A program made the translations under genes and the position numbers. Under the pieces are notes generated by a model. It did no database searches, was not told where the DNA came from, and worked only from the letters and a program-made list of their open reading frames with translations. Shown one piece after another: positions 18,661 to 26,065 of a DNA stretch of 50,597 bases; the first letter of the stretch is position 1; every line of letters starts with the position of its first letter. This DNA comes from Acidobacteriota bacterium (lineage in GTDB: Bacteria; Acidobacteriota; Vicinamibacteria; Vicinamibacterales; UBA2999), in assembly GCA_009694735.1 (NCBI GenBank), contig SHUG01000007.1, forward strand, positions 1 through 50,597. Reading direction: 5' to 3'.

Positions 18661-20133
18661 CTACAGTCCGGTCTGCGCCAGCTCCAGCGCCCGCAACATC
18701 GCGCGCGCCTTGTCCTTGGTCTCTTCGTACTCCGCCGTCGGGTTCGAGTCGGCGACAATGCCCGCGCCGGCCTGAATGTAAGCCTTGCCGCCTTCCATCA
18801 GGATGGAGCGGATGGCGATGCAGAAATCGAGGTTACCGGCAAAGTCGAGATAACCCACCGCGCCGGCGTAGAGCCCCCGCCGGGTCGGCTCGAGTTCGTT
18901 GATGATCTGCATGGCGCGAACCTTGGGGGCGCCCGACACGGTGCCAGCCGGGAAGCACGACACCAGCGCATCGAGCCGATCGCGACCCTCCGCCAACTGC
19001 CCTTCCACAACCGAGACCAGGTGCATGACGTGCGAGTAGCGCTCGAGCGCCATGAACTTTGACACGCGGACCGTACCGTAGTCGCAGACCCGGCCAATAT
19101 CGTTGCGGCCCAGGTCGACAAGCATCACATGCTCGGCCTTCTCTTTCTCGCTGCGCTTCAATTCCTCGGCCAGCCGAACGTCCTCTTCGTCGGTCTTCCC
19201 GCGTGGCCGCGTGCCTGCGATCGGATGCGTGACGGCGTGCCGGCCTTCGACGCGGACCAGCATTTCCGGCGACGAACCGACGATCGAGCGATCGCCCATG
19301 CGAATGAAGAACATGTAGGGCGACGGGTTGACATGCCGCAGGGCGCGATACACCGTGAACGCGTCGACGCCGACTTCGGCTTCGAACCGTTGTGACAGGA
19401 CGACCTGGTAAATGTCGCCGGCCGCGATGTATTCCTTGGCTTTCCTGACGATCGATTCGTAGGCCTCCTGCGAGAAGTTCGAGACCAGGTTGAGGGCCTC
19501 GCCGCCGGTGGTGCGCTTGAGCGACAGCGCCCGCTCCAGCTCGCCCTCGAGGAATGCGATCTTCGCGCAGGCGAACTGGTACAGCGACTTCAAGTCCTGG
19601 TCGCCGGAGATGCGTGCGTTGGCGATCAGGAGGATGCGGTGCTGCACGTGATCGAACGCCAGCACCGTGTCGAACAGCATGAACCCGGCGTCATCGCGGT
19701 CTGAGGTGTCCGCGTCGGCGCGGGCGGCCGTTGGCTCGAACCACGCCGCCGTGTCGTAGCCGAGGTAGCCGACGGCGCCGCCGGTAAACCGCGGCAGCCC
19801 CGGCACGAACGGTGACTGGAAGCTGTTCATCAGGTCGCGCAAAGTGTCGACAAACGGCTGCTCGCCAGTGCTCGTGATCCCCGCTTTCTCGATCACCGTC
19901 TGGCCATGCTTTCCGCGCAGGATCAGGAACGGATCCTTGCCGAGGAACGAGTAGCGTCCGACATGCTCGCCGCCCTCGACGCTTTCGAGGAGGAACGCAT
20001 AGTCGGAGTGTTCCGCGATCTTCAGGAATGCCGAGACCGGCGTCAGCAGGTCAGCGACCAGCTCCTTGCACACCGGCACAAACGTGGCCCGCTTGGCGAG
20101 GTCCACGAACTCTTCGAATGTCGTCTGCTTCAT
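18661..20133 (-). CDS. trpE: anthranilate synthase component I
   Basis: 490-residue chorismate-using subunit that makes anthranilate. The tryptophan feedback site is visible as LLES (48-51) with GRYSF (59-63). Chorismate-site motifs GTRPRGKTDEED and DLGRNDIGRV are present, with PAGTVSGAPK near the end. The ATG at 20133 is fixed by GGAG five bases upstream and an ATGA overlap with aroDE; the longer in-frame extension lies within aroDE and is a shadow. The protein is therefore expected to be Trp-feedback inhibited in addition to the attenuator control of the operon. Confidence 0.96.
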   Translation of the reverse strand: MKQTTFEEFVDLAKRATFVPVCKELVADLLTPVSAFLKIAEHSDYAFLLESVEGGEHVGRYSFLGKDPFLILRGKHGQTVIEKAGITSTGEQPFVDTLRDLMNSFQSPFVPGLPRFTGGAVGYLGYDTAAWFEPTAARADADTSDRDDAGFMLFDTVLAFDHVQHRILLIANARISGDQDLKSLYQFACAKIAFLEGELERALSLKRTTGGEALNLVSNFSQEAYESIVRKAKEYIAAGDIYQVVLSQRFEAEVGVDAFTVYRALRHVNPSPYMFFIRMGDRSIVGSSPEMLVRVEGRHAVTHPIAGTRPRGKTDEEDVRLAEELKRSEKEKAEHVMLVDLGRNDIGRVCDYGTVRVSKFMALERYSHVMHLVSVVEGQLAEGRDRLDALVSCFPAGTVSGAPKVRAMQIINELEPTRRGLYAGAVGYLDFAGNLDFCIAIRSILMEGGKAYIQAGAGIVADSNPTAEYEETKDKARAMLRALELAQTGL

Positions 20134-21584
20134 CGTTTCTCCATCACGCCGAGCCTGGCCACCGCGGCGTCGCGCATGACGCGATCGGCGGGACGCTGCT
20201 CGGTCCACCATTCAAATTGGGCTTGCGCCTGGGCCACCAGCATGTCGAGGCCGCCAATCGTGCGGCAGCCGGCCTGGGCCGCGTCCCGCAACAACCGTGT
20301 CTGTGGCGGGTTGTAAACGAGGTCGTAAACCAGTTGCCCGTCGAGGGCGCAGCCCGGCGGCAGGGGCGACTCATGCTCGCTGGGCGCCGTGCCCACCGGG
20401 GTCGCGTTGACCAGCAGGTCCCAGGTGCCCGCGGCGGGAGGCCACTCGCCGATTGCGGCGCTGGTGAGCGCGGCGATCGATCGGGCTTGTTCCGAGCGGC
20501 GCGCGCACAGCGTCACGCGAACGCCCGCGGAGGCCAGCGCCACCGCGACCGACCGCGCGGCGCCGCCGGCGCCAAGCACGGTGGCCCGCTGGCCGGCCAG
20601 CTTCATGACCGACTCGAGTGGCGACAGAAAGCCGGTGACATCGGTATTGCACCCCAGCCACTTCGTCCCGACCCGCCGCAGGGTATTGACCGACTGAATG
20701 CGGCGGCTCACCGGATCGCATTCATCGGCGCGCTCGAACGCCGGCACCTTGAAAGGCGCGGTCACGCTGACACCGGCGAGGTTGAGCGCATCGGCAAACG
20801 TCATGAGGTCGTCGAAATCCGCGGCCGCCAACGGCAGGTAGACGGCGTCCAGGTTGGCGGCACGAAACGCCGCGTTGTGCATCGACGGCGAGACCGAATG
20901 CGCGACGGGCTTGCCGGCCACTCCGTAGAGGGCGGTGCGAGCGCCGATGTGGCGAAAGCGAAACTCGTGCTGCAGCCGCTCGACATCGATCTGCCCCGGC
21001 GCGACGTGGTCGCCGGCGTAGGTCCAGCACGACCCGAACCAGCTGGCCAGCACGCGGGTGGCCACCCCGGCGTCGCCCATGGCGATCAGCACCATGGGCA
21101 CGCGGGTCTGTTGCCCGACGGCGCGCAGCGTCAGGCAATCGCCAAGGCGATGCGCCGTGACGGCAAGCTTGACCACTTCGGCGCCACTCGCCAGCATGGC
21201 GTGCGCCTTGTCGTGAATGTCGATGGGGGTGCCTTCGAAGTCGTGATGCGACAGCACGATTCGCCGGCCGCCGGTTTGGGCAATCAGGTCGGCGCAGCTG
21301 CCGCGCCATTCGAGGTCGACAAATTCGGCGCCGAGCGCAAGCGCCTCGGCGAGAATGCGCCGGCGCTCCTCCTCGCTCCCCTCGAACATGCCGCCTTCAG
21401 ACTTGGGGCGACAGGTGATGATCACCGGCTTGCGCCGCCCGGCCAGGGCCGCCGCCGCGCTGGGGTCGCGCACGGAATCCAGCCGCAGCTCCACGAGGTC
21501 GGTATCGCCCACCCGATCGCGCCGCGTACGCAGCTCGGCCATGGTGTCGGCCGTCACGGTCGCGCAGAGTTTGGCGGTCTTCAT
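20130..21584 (-). CDS. aroDE: bifunctional 3-dehydroquinate dehydratase/shikimate dehydrogenase
   Basis: 484-residue fusion. Residues 1-215 are a type I dehydroquinase: VELRLDSV, LSHHDFEGTP with the catalytic His, and the Schiff-base K139 in VVKLAVTAH. Residues 220-484 are shikimate dehydrogenase: SPSMHNAAF substrate loop, catalytic K279 in SVTAPFK, D315 in GCNTDVTGF, and the NADPH loop LGAGGAARSVA. Such AroD-AroE fusions are known in plants, Chlamydia and some other bacteria. It is the first structural gene of the supraoperon, 49 bases downstream of the attenuator. AGGGA lies just upstream of the ATG. Confidence 0.95.
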   Translation of the reverse strand: MKTAKLCATVTADTMAELRTRRDRVGDTDLVELRLDSVRDPSAAAALAGRRKPVIITCRPKSEGGMFEGSEEERRRILAEALALGAEFVDLEWRGSCADLIAQTGGRRIVLSHHDFEGTPIDIHDKAHAMLASGAEVVKLAVTAHRLGDCLTLRAVGQQTRVPMVLIAMGDAGVATRVLASWFGSCWTYAGDHVAPGQIDVERLQHEFRFRHIGARTALYGVAGKPVAHSVSPSMHNAAFRAANLDAVYLPLAAADFDDLMTFADALNLAGVSVTAPFKVPAFERADECDPVSRRIQSVNTLRRVGTKWLGCNTDVTGFLSPLESVMKLAGQRATVLGAGGAARSVAVALASAGVRVTLCARRSEQARSIAALTSAAIGEWPPAAGTWDLLVNATPVGTAPSEHESPLPPGCALDGQLVYDLVYNPPQTRLLRDAAQAGCRTIGGLDMLVAQAQAQFEWWTEQRPADRVMRDAAVARLGVMEKR

Positions 21585-21633
21585 GAATCCCTAGTCTCTA
21601 AAATCCCTAAATCGTCAGATCAACACATCACCA

Positions 21634-21676
21634 AATAAAAAAGCGCCTCTCCCCCGTGCGGGTCGAAGAGGCGCTT
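21634..21676 (-). terminator. trp attenuator (intrinsic terminator)
   Basis: On the minus strand the arm AAGCGCCTCTTC pairs with GGAGAGGCGCTT (10 perfect pairs plus a G-U and a G-C) around a loop rich in C and G, followed directly by a run of six T. It lies between the leader peptide and aroDE, so it would stop transcription before the first structural gene. It is the strongest intrinsic terminator in the window. Confidence 0.85.
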
Positions 21677-21705
21677 CGGTCGAGCGTCGTATTAACGCGT
21701 CGTGG

Positions 21706-21822
21706 TTACACGGACCGGTCAGCCTCTCCTGCTGGGCACCAATACCACCACGTACGCGCACCGCTCCCGATCTGGCCAAAAGACCGGGTCTGGGGCGCGG
21801 TGAACAAGACTCGTGAGCGCAT
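21706..21822 (-). CDS. trpL: trp/aromatic operon leader peptide (WWYW)
   Basis: 38-codon ORF. Residues 25-28 are Trp-Trp-Tyr-Trp (codons at 21750-21739), followed by Cys-Pro; it ends with TAA at 21706. No Shine-Dalgarno is visible before the ATG, which would lie only about 6 bases from the transcription start if the promoter at 21835-21864 is used. Its end is 29 bases before the terminator stem. The segment GGAGAGGC (codons 32-34) repeats the 3' arm of the terminator and can pair with its 5' arm, the expected antiterminator. Ribosome stalling on scarce Trp-tRNA (or Tyr-tRNA) would favour read-through. The peptide itself is not expected to have a function. No family search was possible. Confidence 0.78.
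   Translation of the reverse strand: MRSRVLFTAPQTRSFGQIGSGARTWWYWCPAGEADRSV
21722..21729 (-). promoter_or_regulatory. antiterminator segment in the leader
   Basis: GGAGAGGC on -, identical to part of the terminator's 3' arm (21642-21649), and able to form eight pairs (one G-U) with GCCTCTTC in the 5' arm. It starts a few codons after the Trp codons, so a ribosome stalled at them would leave it free. Role inferred by analogy with classical trp attenuators. Confidence 0.6.
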
Positions 21823-21834
21823 GTGAACGTCGAA

Positions 21835-21864
21835 AGGCTAACAGACCCAGTGCAGTGGCGTCAA
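21835..21864 (-). promoter_or_regulatory. candidate promoter of the aromatic supraoperon
   Basis: TTGACG (21859-21864) and TAGCCT (21835-21840) with an 18-base spacer on -. The -35 is close to consensus and the -10 is weak. The predicted start is about 6 bases before the leader ATG. Confidence 0.45.
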
Positions 21865-21905
21865 ATGCGAGAGGCCAACTGAAGCCGCCGCGGCCGGGTC
21901 CGAGC

Positions 21906-21934
21906 TTGCTTCGCTCGTGGGAACACCGTATAAC
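21906..21934 (+). promoter_or_regulatory. candidate promoter of the S55 gene
   Basis: TTGCTT (21906-21911), a 17-base spacer, then TATAAC (21929-21934), 31 bases before the ATG at 21966. The -10 and spacing are good; the -35 matches only TTG. Confidence 0.45.
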
Positions 21935-21965
21935 CAGTGTAAGTCTGCCTCTCTCTGATACCTAC

Positions 21966-23807
21966 ATGTATTCACGCAGTTTCGCTCTTATCGCCCTTGT
22001 CTTCGGGGTGCTCGTGGCCTCGCCGAGCGCCCAGCTTGCCACCATGCCGCTCGAGCAGGTCCGGCCTGGCATGGTGGGCGTGGGCCGAACCGTCTTCTCC
22101 GGCACGACGCTCGAGGACTTCGAGGTCCACATCCTGGGGGTGCTGCGCAACGTCATCGGGCCCAAGCGCAGCTTGATCCTCGCCAGGCTCGCCGGGGGCC
22201 CCCTCGCCAAGACCGGCGTCATTGCCGGCATGAGTGGCAGCCCGGTCTACGTGGATGGCCGCCTGGTGGGCGCCGTCTCGTATTCGCTCGGCCAATTCTC
22301 AACCGAGCCCATTGCCGGCATCACGCCGATTGCGGAGATGGTCGACGCCACGATGATGCCGGCGGCCATGCGCGGCTCGCGGCCCGTGTCGATCACCTGG
22401 CCGGCGACGCCAGCACAGTTGATGGCGATCTGGGCGCGCGACCTCGGGCGCGCCCGGCCGTTCGCGGAGGATCCGTCACAAGTGCTCGTGTTGTCGGGGG
22501 GCTCGGGTGACTTGAGCCGGATAGGATCGATGCTGCGGCCGATTGCGGTGCCGATGGTCGCGGCCGGATTTGACGCCTCGGTGCTCGACCCCATCTCCCC
22601 CGCCTTTACCGCCGCCGGATTCGTGCCGATGTCGAGCGCCACGCAATCACCGGGCACCACGGCGTCCAGCGGCAACGATCGCCGGCTGGCGCCGGGCGAT
22701 GCCGTCGGCGTGGCGCTGCTGACCGGCGACTTCGAGCTCGGCGCGACCGGCACGGTGACCCATGTTGACGGCGATCGGGTGTACGCTTTCGGCCACCCGC
22801 TCTACAACCTCGGTCCCACGGAGTTCCCGATGACCAAGGCCGAGGTGCAGGTCGTGCTGCCCAGCCTGATGTCATCGAGCAAGCTCGCAAGTTTCGGCGA
22901 AGTGGTCGGCACCGTTCAGCAGGACCGGGCCACCGCCATTGCCGGCCGCCTGGGCCCGGGGCCGTCGCTGATTCCCGTCTCGATCACGCTCAACTCCGAC
23001 CGCGGTCCGGCGCGTTCCTTCAACTTCGGGGTGGTGCGCGACTTCACCTTCACGCCGCTGCTGGCGTATCTCTCAGTCGCCAACGTGCTGACGTCGTATG
23101 AGCGCGGCGCCGGGCCGGCCTCGTTTGCCATCCGCGGCACGGCGTCCATCCGCCAGCAAGGCGACATCGCGTTCGAGGACATTTTCTCCGGCGACCAGCC
23201 GGCCGGCGGCGCCGCCGCCTACATCGCGGGTCCGTTGACGGCGTTGCTGAAGAACTCGGCCGAGATGGTGGCTGTTGACCGGATTGACCTGGTGATTGAC
23301 GCCAGCGAACAGCAGCGCAGCGCGCGCATCGAACGCGTCTGGCTCGACACGACGCGCCCTCGCGCCGGACGCGACGCCATCGTCTTTGTGGCGATGCGCA
23401 ACGCCCGCGGCGACGAGGTCGTCAAGCAGGTGCCGATTCAGTTGCCAGCCAACGCCACCGGGTCCCTGCAACTGGTCGTCGCCGATGCGGCCCGGACCTC
23501 CGCTGATGATCGCCGGGACACCCGTGGCGCCGACCTGCAGCGCGTATCGCAGTTGATTCGCTCCTTCAATCGCGCGCGCAAGAACAATCGCCTCTACGTG
23601 CGGCTCACCTCCCCTGACATCGGGGCCGTCGTCAACGGTGAACCCATGTCGGCGTTGCCGCCCTCGGTGCTATCGGTAATTGAAGCCGACCGTAACAGCG
23701 GCACGGTCGGCACCCTGCGAACCACGACCCGCGGCGAGTGGGAATTACCCCTCGATTTTGCGGTGACCGGCTCGCGCCAGTTGACCCTTAACCTCGATCA
23801 ACCTTGA
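21966..23807 (+). CDS. secreted SpoIVB-like S55-family protein
   Basis: 613-residue exported protein. A signal peptide (ALIALVFGVLVASPSAQ) begins at the ATG 21966, chosen over an earlier in-frame start for that reason. GMSGSPVYVDGRLVGAV at residues 88-104 matches the Ser motif of SpoIVB (S55) peptidases; VYAFGHP with H277 matches its His motif. In SpoIVB the His comes first and the Ser about 140 residues later, so the order is reversed here. The C-terminal 250 residues are beta-rich and unassigned. The stop overlaps the next gene (TGATG), so the two are coupled. Probably a periplasmic or surface protease or PDZ-less regulator; activity is not shown. Confidence 0.75.
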   Translation: MYSRSFALIALVFGVLVASPSAQLATMPLEQVRPGMVGVGRTVFSGTTLEDFEVHILGVLRNVIGPKRSLILARLAGGPLAKTGVIAGMSGSPVYVDGRLVGAVSYSLGQFSTEPIAGITPIAEMVDATMMPAAMRGSRPVSITWPATPAQLMAIWARDLGRARPFAEDPSQVLVLSGGSGDLSRIGSMLRPIAVPMVAAGFDASVLDPISPAFTAAGFVPMSSATQSPGTTASSGNDRRLAPGDAVGVALLTGDFELGATGTVTHVDGDRVYAFGHPLYNLGPTEFPMTKAEVQVVLPSLMSSSKLASFGEVVGTVQQDRATAIAGRLGPGPSLIPVSITLNSDRGPARSFNFGVVRDFTFTPLLAYLSVANVLTSYERGAGPASFAIRGTASIRQQGDIAFEDIFSGDQPAGGAAAYIAGPLTALLKNSAEMVAVDRIDLVIDASEQQRSARIERVWLDTTRPRAGRDAIVFVAMRNARGDEVVKQVPIQLPANATGSLQLVVADAARTSADDRRDTRGADLQRVSQLIRSFNRARKNNRLYVRLTSPDIGAVVNGEPMSALPPSVLSVIEADRNSGTVGTLRTTTRGEWELPLDFAVTGSRQLTLNLDQP

Positions 23808-26008
23808 TGACTCGTCGATTCCTGATTGGCGCGGCCCTGGCCGCTGGTCTGCTCGCGGTGTCCACCCTCTCGGCCGCGCCCGGCTTCTGGCAGGCGGCAA
23901 CGCAGGCCGATTTCCTCCGCGGCGACGTCGATCAACTCTCGGTCGACGAACACGGGCGGTTGACGCTCGGTCCCGAACTCACGCGGGTTTATGACGCGGG
24001 CGTGCCGTTTGTCTGGACGATGCTCGGCGGCGCCGATGGCGCGCTCTACCTCGGCACCGGCAACGACGGCAAAGTGGTGCGGGTGGACCGCAACGGCCAG
24101 GGCACCGTGTTCTTCGACAGCGGCGAAATGGAAGTGCACGCCCTGGCGGCAGCCCCCGCCGGTGGACTCTACGTCGCCACCTCGCCCGACGGTCGCATCT
24201 ACAAGGTCGACGCCAAGGGACAGGCCGCCACCTTCTTCGATCCCGACGAGAAGTACATCTGGTCGCTGGCGGTTGACCGCCAGGGCAACGTCTTTGCCGG
24301 CACCGGTGACAAGGGCACGGTGTATCGCATCACCAGCGACGGGAAGGGCGCCAAGTTCTTCGCCACCAAGGCGACGCACGCCGTGTCGCTCGCGTTCGAC
24401 GCCACTAGTCAACTGCTCGTCGGCACGGGCGCACCCGGCCGCATCTTCCGTGTCGATGCGGCGGGCAAGGGCTTCTTACTGCTCGACACCACGTTCCAGG
24501 AGATCCACACGATGCGGGTGGATCCGAAAGGCGTGATCTACGCCGCCGCCCAAAGCAGCCGCGCAACCGGTGGTGGTGACACCCTCACTGAACCCGTAAC
24601 TCTGCCTCCACCGGTCACGCCGTCGATTCCGAACGTGTCCACGGAGATCACTTCGATCTCGGTGGTTGACTTCCCCGGTTCGGCACCGCCGGCAGGCACG
24701 GGAGCATCGGATCGCAGAAACTCATCCGGAGCCATCTTCCGCGTGCAGCCCGACGGGCTCTGGGATCAGATTTGGTCTCCGGCCGAAGACGCGCCTTACG
24801 ACGTCGCCATCGAACCCGATGGCGCATTACTCGTGGCCACCGGAGGCAAGGGCAAGCTCTATCGCCTCAGTGGCGATCCGGTTCGGGCGGTGCTGGTCAC
24901 CCGCGTGCCCGCGCAGCAGGCCACGCAAGTCCTCCGCATGGCCGACCGCACCCTCGTGGCGACCGCGAACCCAGGTCGGCTGATGGCAATTTCGTCGGCT
25001 CGCGCCACCCGTGGCACTTTCGAATCGGATGTGAAAGACGCGCGGATGGTCTCGAGCTGGGGCGTAATGGCCTGGAAGGCGGTCGCGCCGGCGGGCGCCA
25101 AGGTCGAAGTCTTCACGCGCTCCGGCAACACGCGCACGCCAGACGAAGCGTGGAGCGACTGGGCAGGCCCATACGCGAACGCCGAAGGCTCGCCGATTAC
25201 CAGCCCGAAGGCGCGCTACCTCCAGTGGCGCGCCGTGCTGACGGGGAGCACGGCGAGCCCGGTACTGACCTCGCTGGCCTCGGCCTACCTGCCACGCAAC
25301 GTTCGTCCGCAGGTGGCGTCGATCACGGTGCATCCGCCGGGCGCCGTGTTCCAGAAGCCGTTCTCGAGCGGTGAAACCGAGATTGCCGGGTTGGACGACG
25401 ATGCGACGGAGCGCCGCAACGCGGCGAGTCCCGGTGGTGGCGGCCCGGCGCTGGGCCGGCGCATTTACCAGAAGGGCCTGCAGACCTTCGCCTGGAAGGC
25501 CGACGACGACAACGGCGACGAGTTGATCTACGACGTGTTCTATCGCCGCGAGGGCGAAACGGCGTGGCGCCTGCTGAAGCGCGAGCTGCGCGAGACCCTG
25601 TTGGTGTGGGACACCTCCTCGGTGCCCAATGGCACCTACCTGTTGAAGGTGGCGGCATCGGACACGCGCGCGAATCCGCCCGAGTCGGCGCTGGTGGGCG
25701 AACTGGAAAGCAGCAGCTTCGAGATCGACAACGTCGCGCCCGTGGTGCAACCCGGCACGATTCGCCGTGACGGCACGCGCTTCATCGTGCCCGCGGAGAT
25801 CCGCGACACCGACTCAGCGATCGCCCGTGTGGAGTTCTCGGTGGACGCGCAACGCTGGCAGCCGGCATTCCCTCGCGATGGCATTCTTGATGCGCGGCAC
25901 GAGTCGTTCGAGATTCGGCTTGATGCGGACGCGGCCGGCCGCACCCTGGTGATTCGCGCGACCGATGCGTTGGGGAACGTCGGGACCGGCCAGGTCCAGA
26001 TTCAGTAA
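23807..26008 (+). CDS. secreted beta-propeller protein with Ig-like C-terminus
   Basis: 733-residue exported protein. Signal peptide: FLIGAALAAGLLAVSTLSAA. Residues about 60-400 show at least five blades of about 42 residues with a repeated pattern such as GALYLGTGNDGKVVRVD, GGLYVATSPDGRIYKVD and GNVFAGTGDKGTVYRI, typical of NHL/WD40-like propellers. A Ser/Thr/Pro stretch interrupts the propeller around 270-305. The rest holds Ig- or fibronectin-like beta segments (FAWKADDDNGDELIYDVFY, FSVDAQRWQPAF). The stop of the S55 gene overlaps the ATG at 23807; a TTG one codon earlier is possible. Could be the partner or substrate of the S55 protein; no enzymatic motif is seen. Confidence 0.75.
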   Translation: MTRRFLIGAALAAGLLAVSTLSAAPGFWQAATQADFLRGDVDQLSVDEHGRLTLGPELTRVYDAGVPFVWTMLGGADGALYLGTGNDGKVVRVDRNGQGTVFFDSGEMEVHALAAAPAGGLYVATSPDGRIYKVDAKGQAATFFDPDEKYIWSLAVDRQGNVFAGTGDKGTVYRITSDGKGAKFFATKATHAVSLAFDATSQLLVGTGAPGRIFRVDAAGKGFLLLDTTFQEIHTMRVDPKGVIYAAAQSSRATGGGDTLTEPVTLPPPVTPSIPNVSTEITSISVVDFPGSAPPAGTGASDRRNSSGAIFRVQPDGLWDQIWSPAEDAPYDVAIEPDGALLVATGGKGKLYRLSGDPVRAVLVTRVPAQQATQVLRMADRTLVATANPGRLMAISSARATRGTFESDVKDARMVSSWGVMAWKAVAPAGAKVEVFTRSGNTRTPDEAWSDWAGPYANAEGSPITSPKARYLQWRAVLTGSTASPVLTSLASAYLPRNVRPQVASITVHPPGAVFQKPFSSGETEIAGLDDDATERRNAASPGGGGPALGRRIYQKGLQTFAWKADDDNGDELIYDVFYRREGETAWRLLKRELRETLLVWDTSSVPNGTYLLKVAASDTRANPPESALVGELESSSFEIDNVAPVVQPGTIRRDGTRFIVPAEIRDTDSAIARVEFSVDAQRWQPAFPRDGILDARHESFEIRLDADAAGRTLVIRATDALGNVGTGQVQIQ

Positions 26009-26065
26009 CGGGTCCACCGCGGCGCCGTGCGCGAAGGTGGAACTGACCGGGCGACTCGCGGAGAC

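Larger units (their letters stand above)
21585..21965. promoter_or_regulatory. divergent control region of the aromatic supraoperon and S55 gene
   Basis: The only stretch of more than 300 bases without a conventional gene. It holds, on -, a candidate promoter (21835-21864), a leader peptide with Trp/Tyr codons (21706-21822), a possible antiterminator segment (21722-21729) and an intrinsic terminator (21634-21676). On + it holds a promoter-like pair (21906-21934) for the S55 gene starting at 21966. Confidence 0.7.

Noticed and set aside
20028-21638. 536-residue + ORF across aroDE and trpE
   Set aside because: Shadow frame; it also runs into the attenuator. AroDE and TrpE motifs are clear on -.
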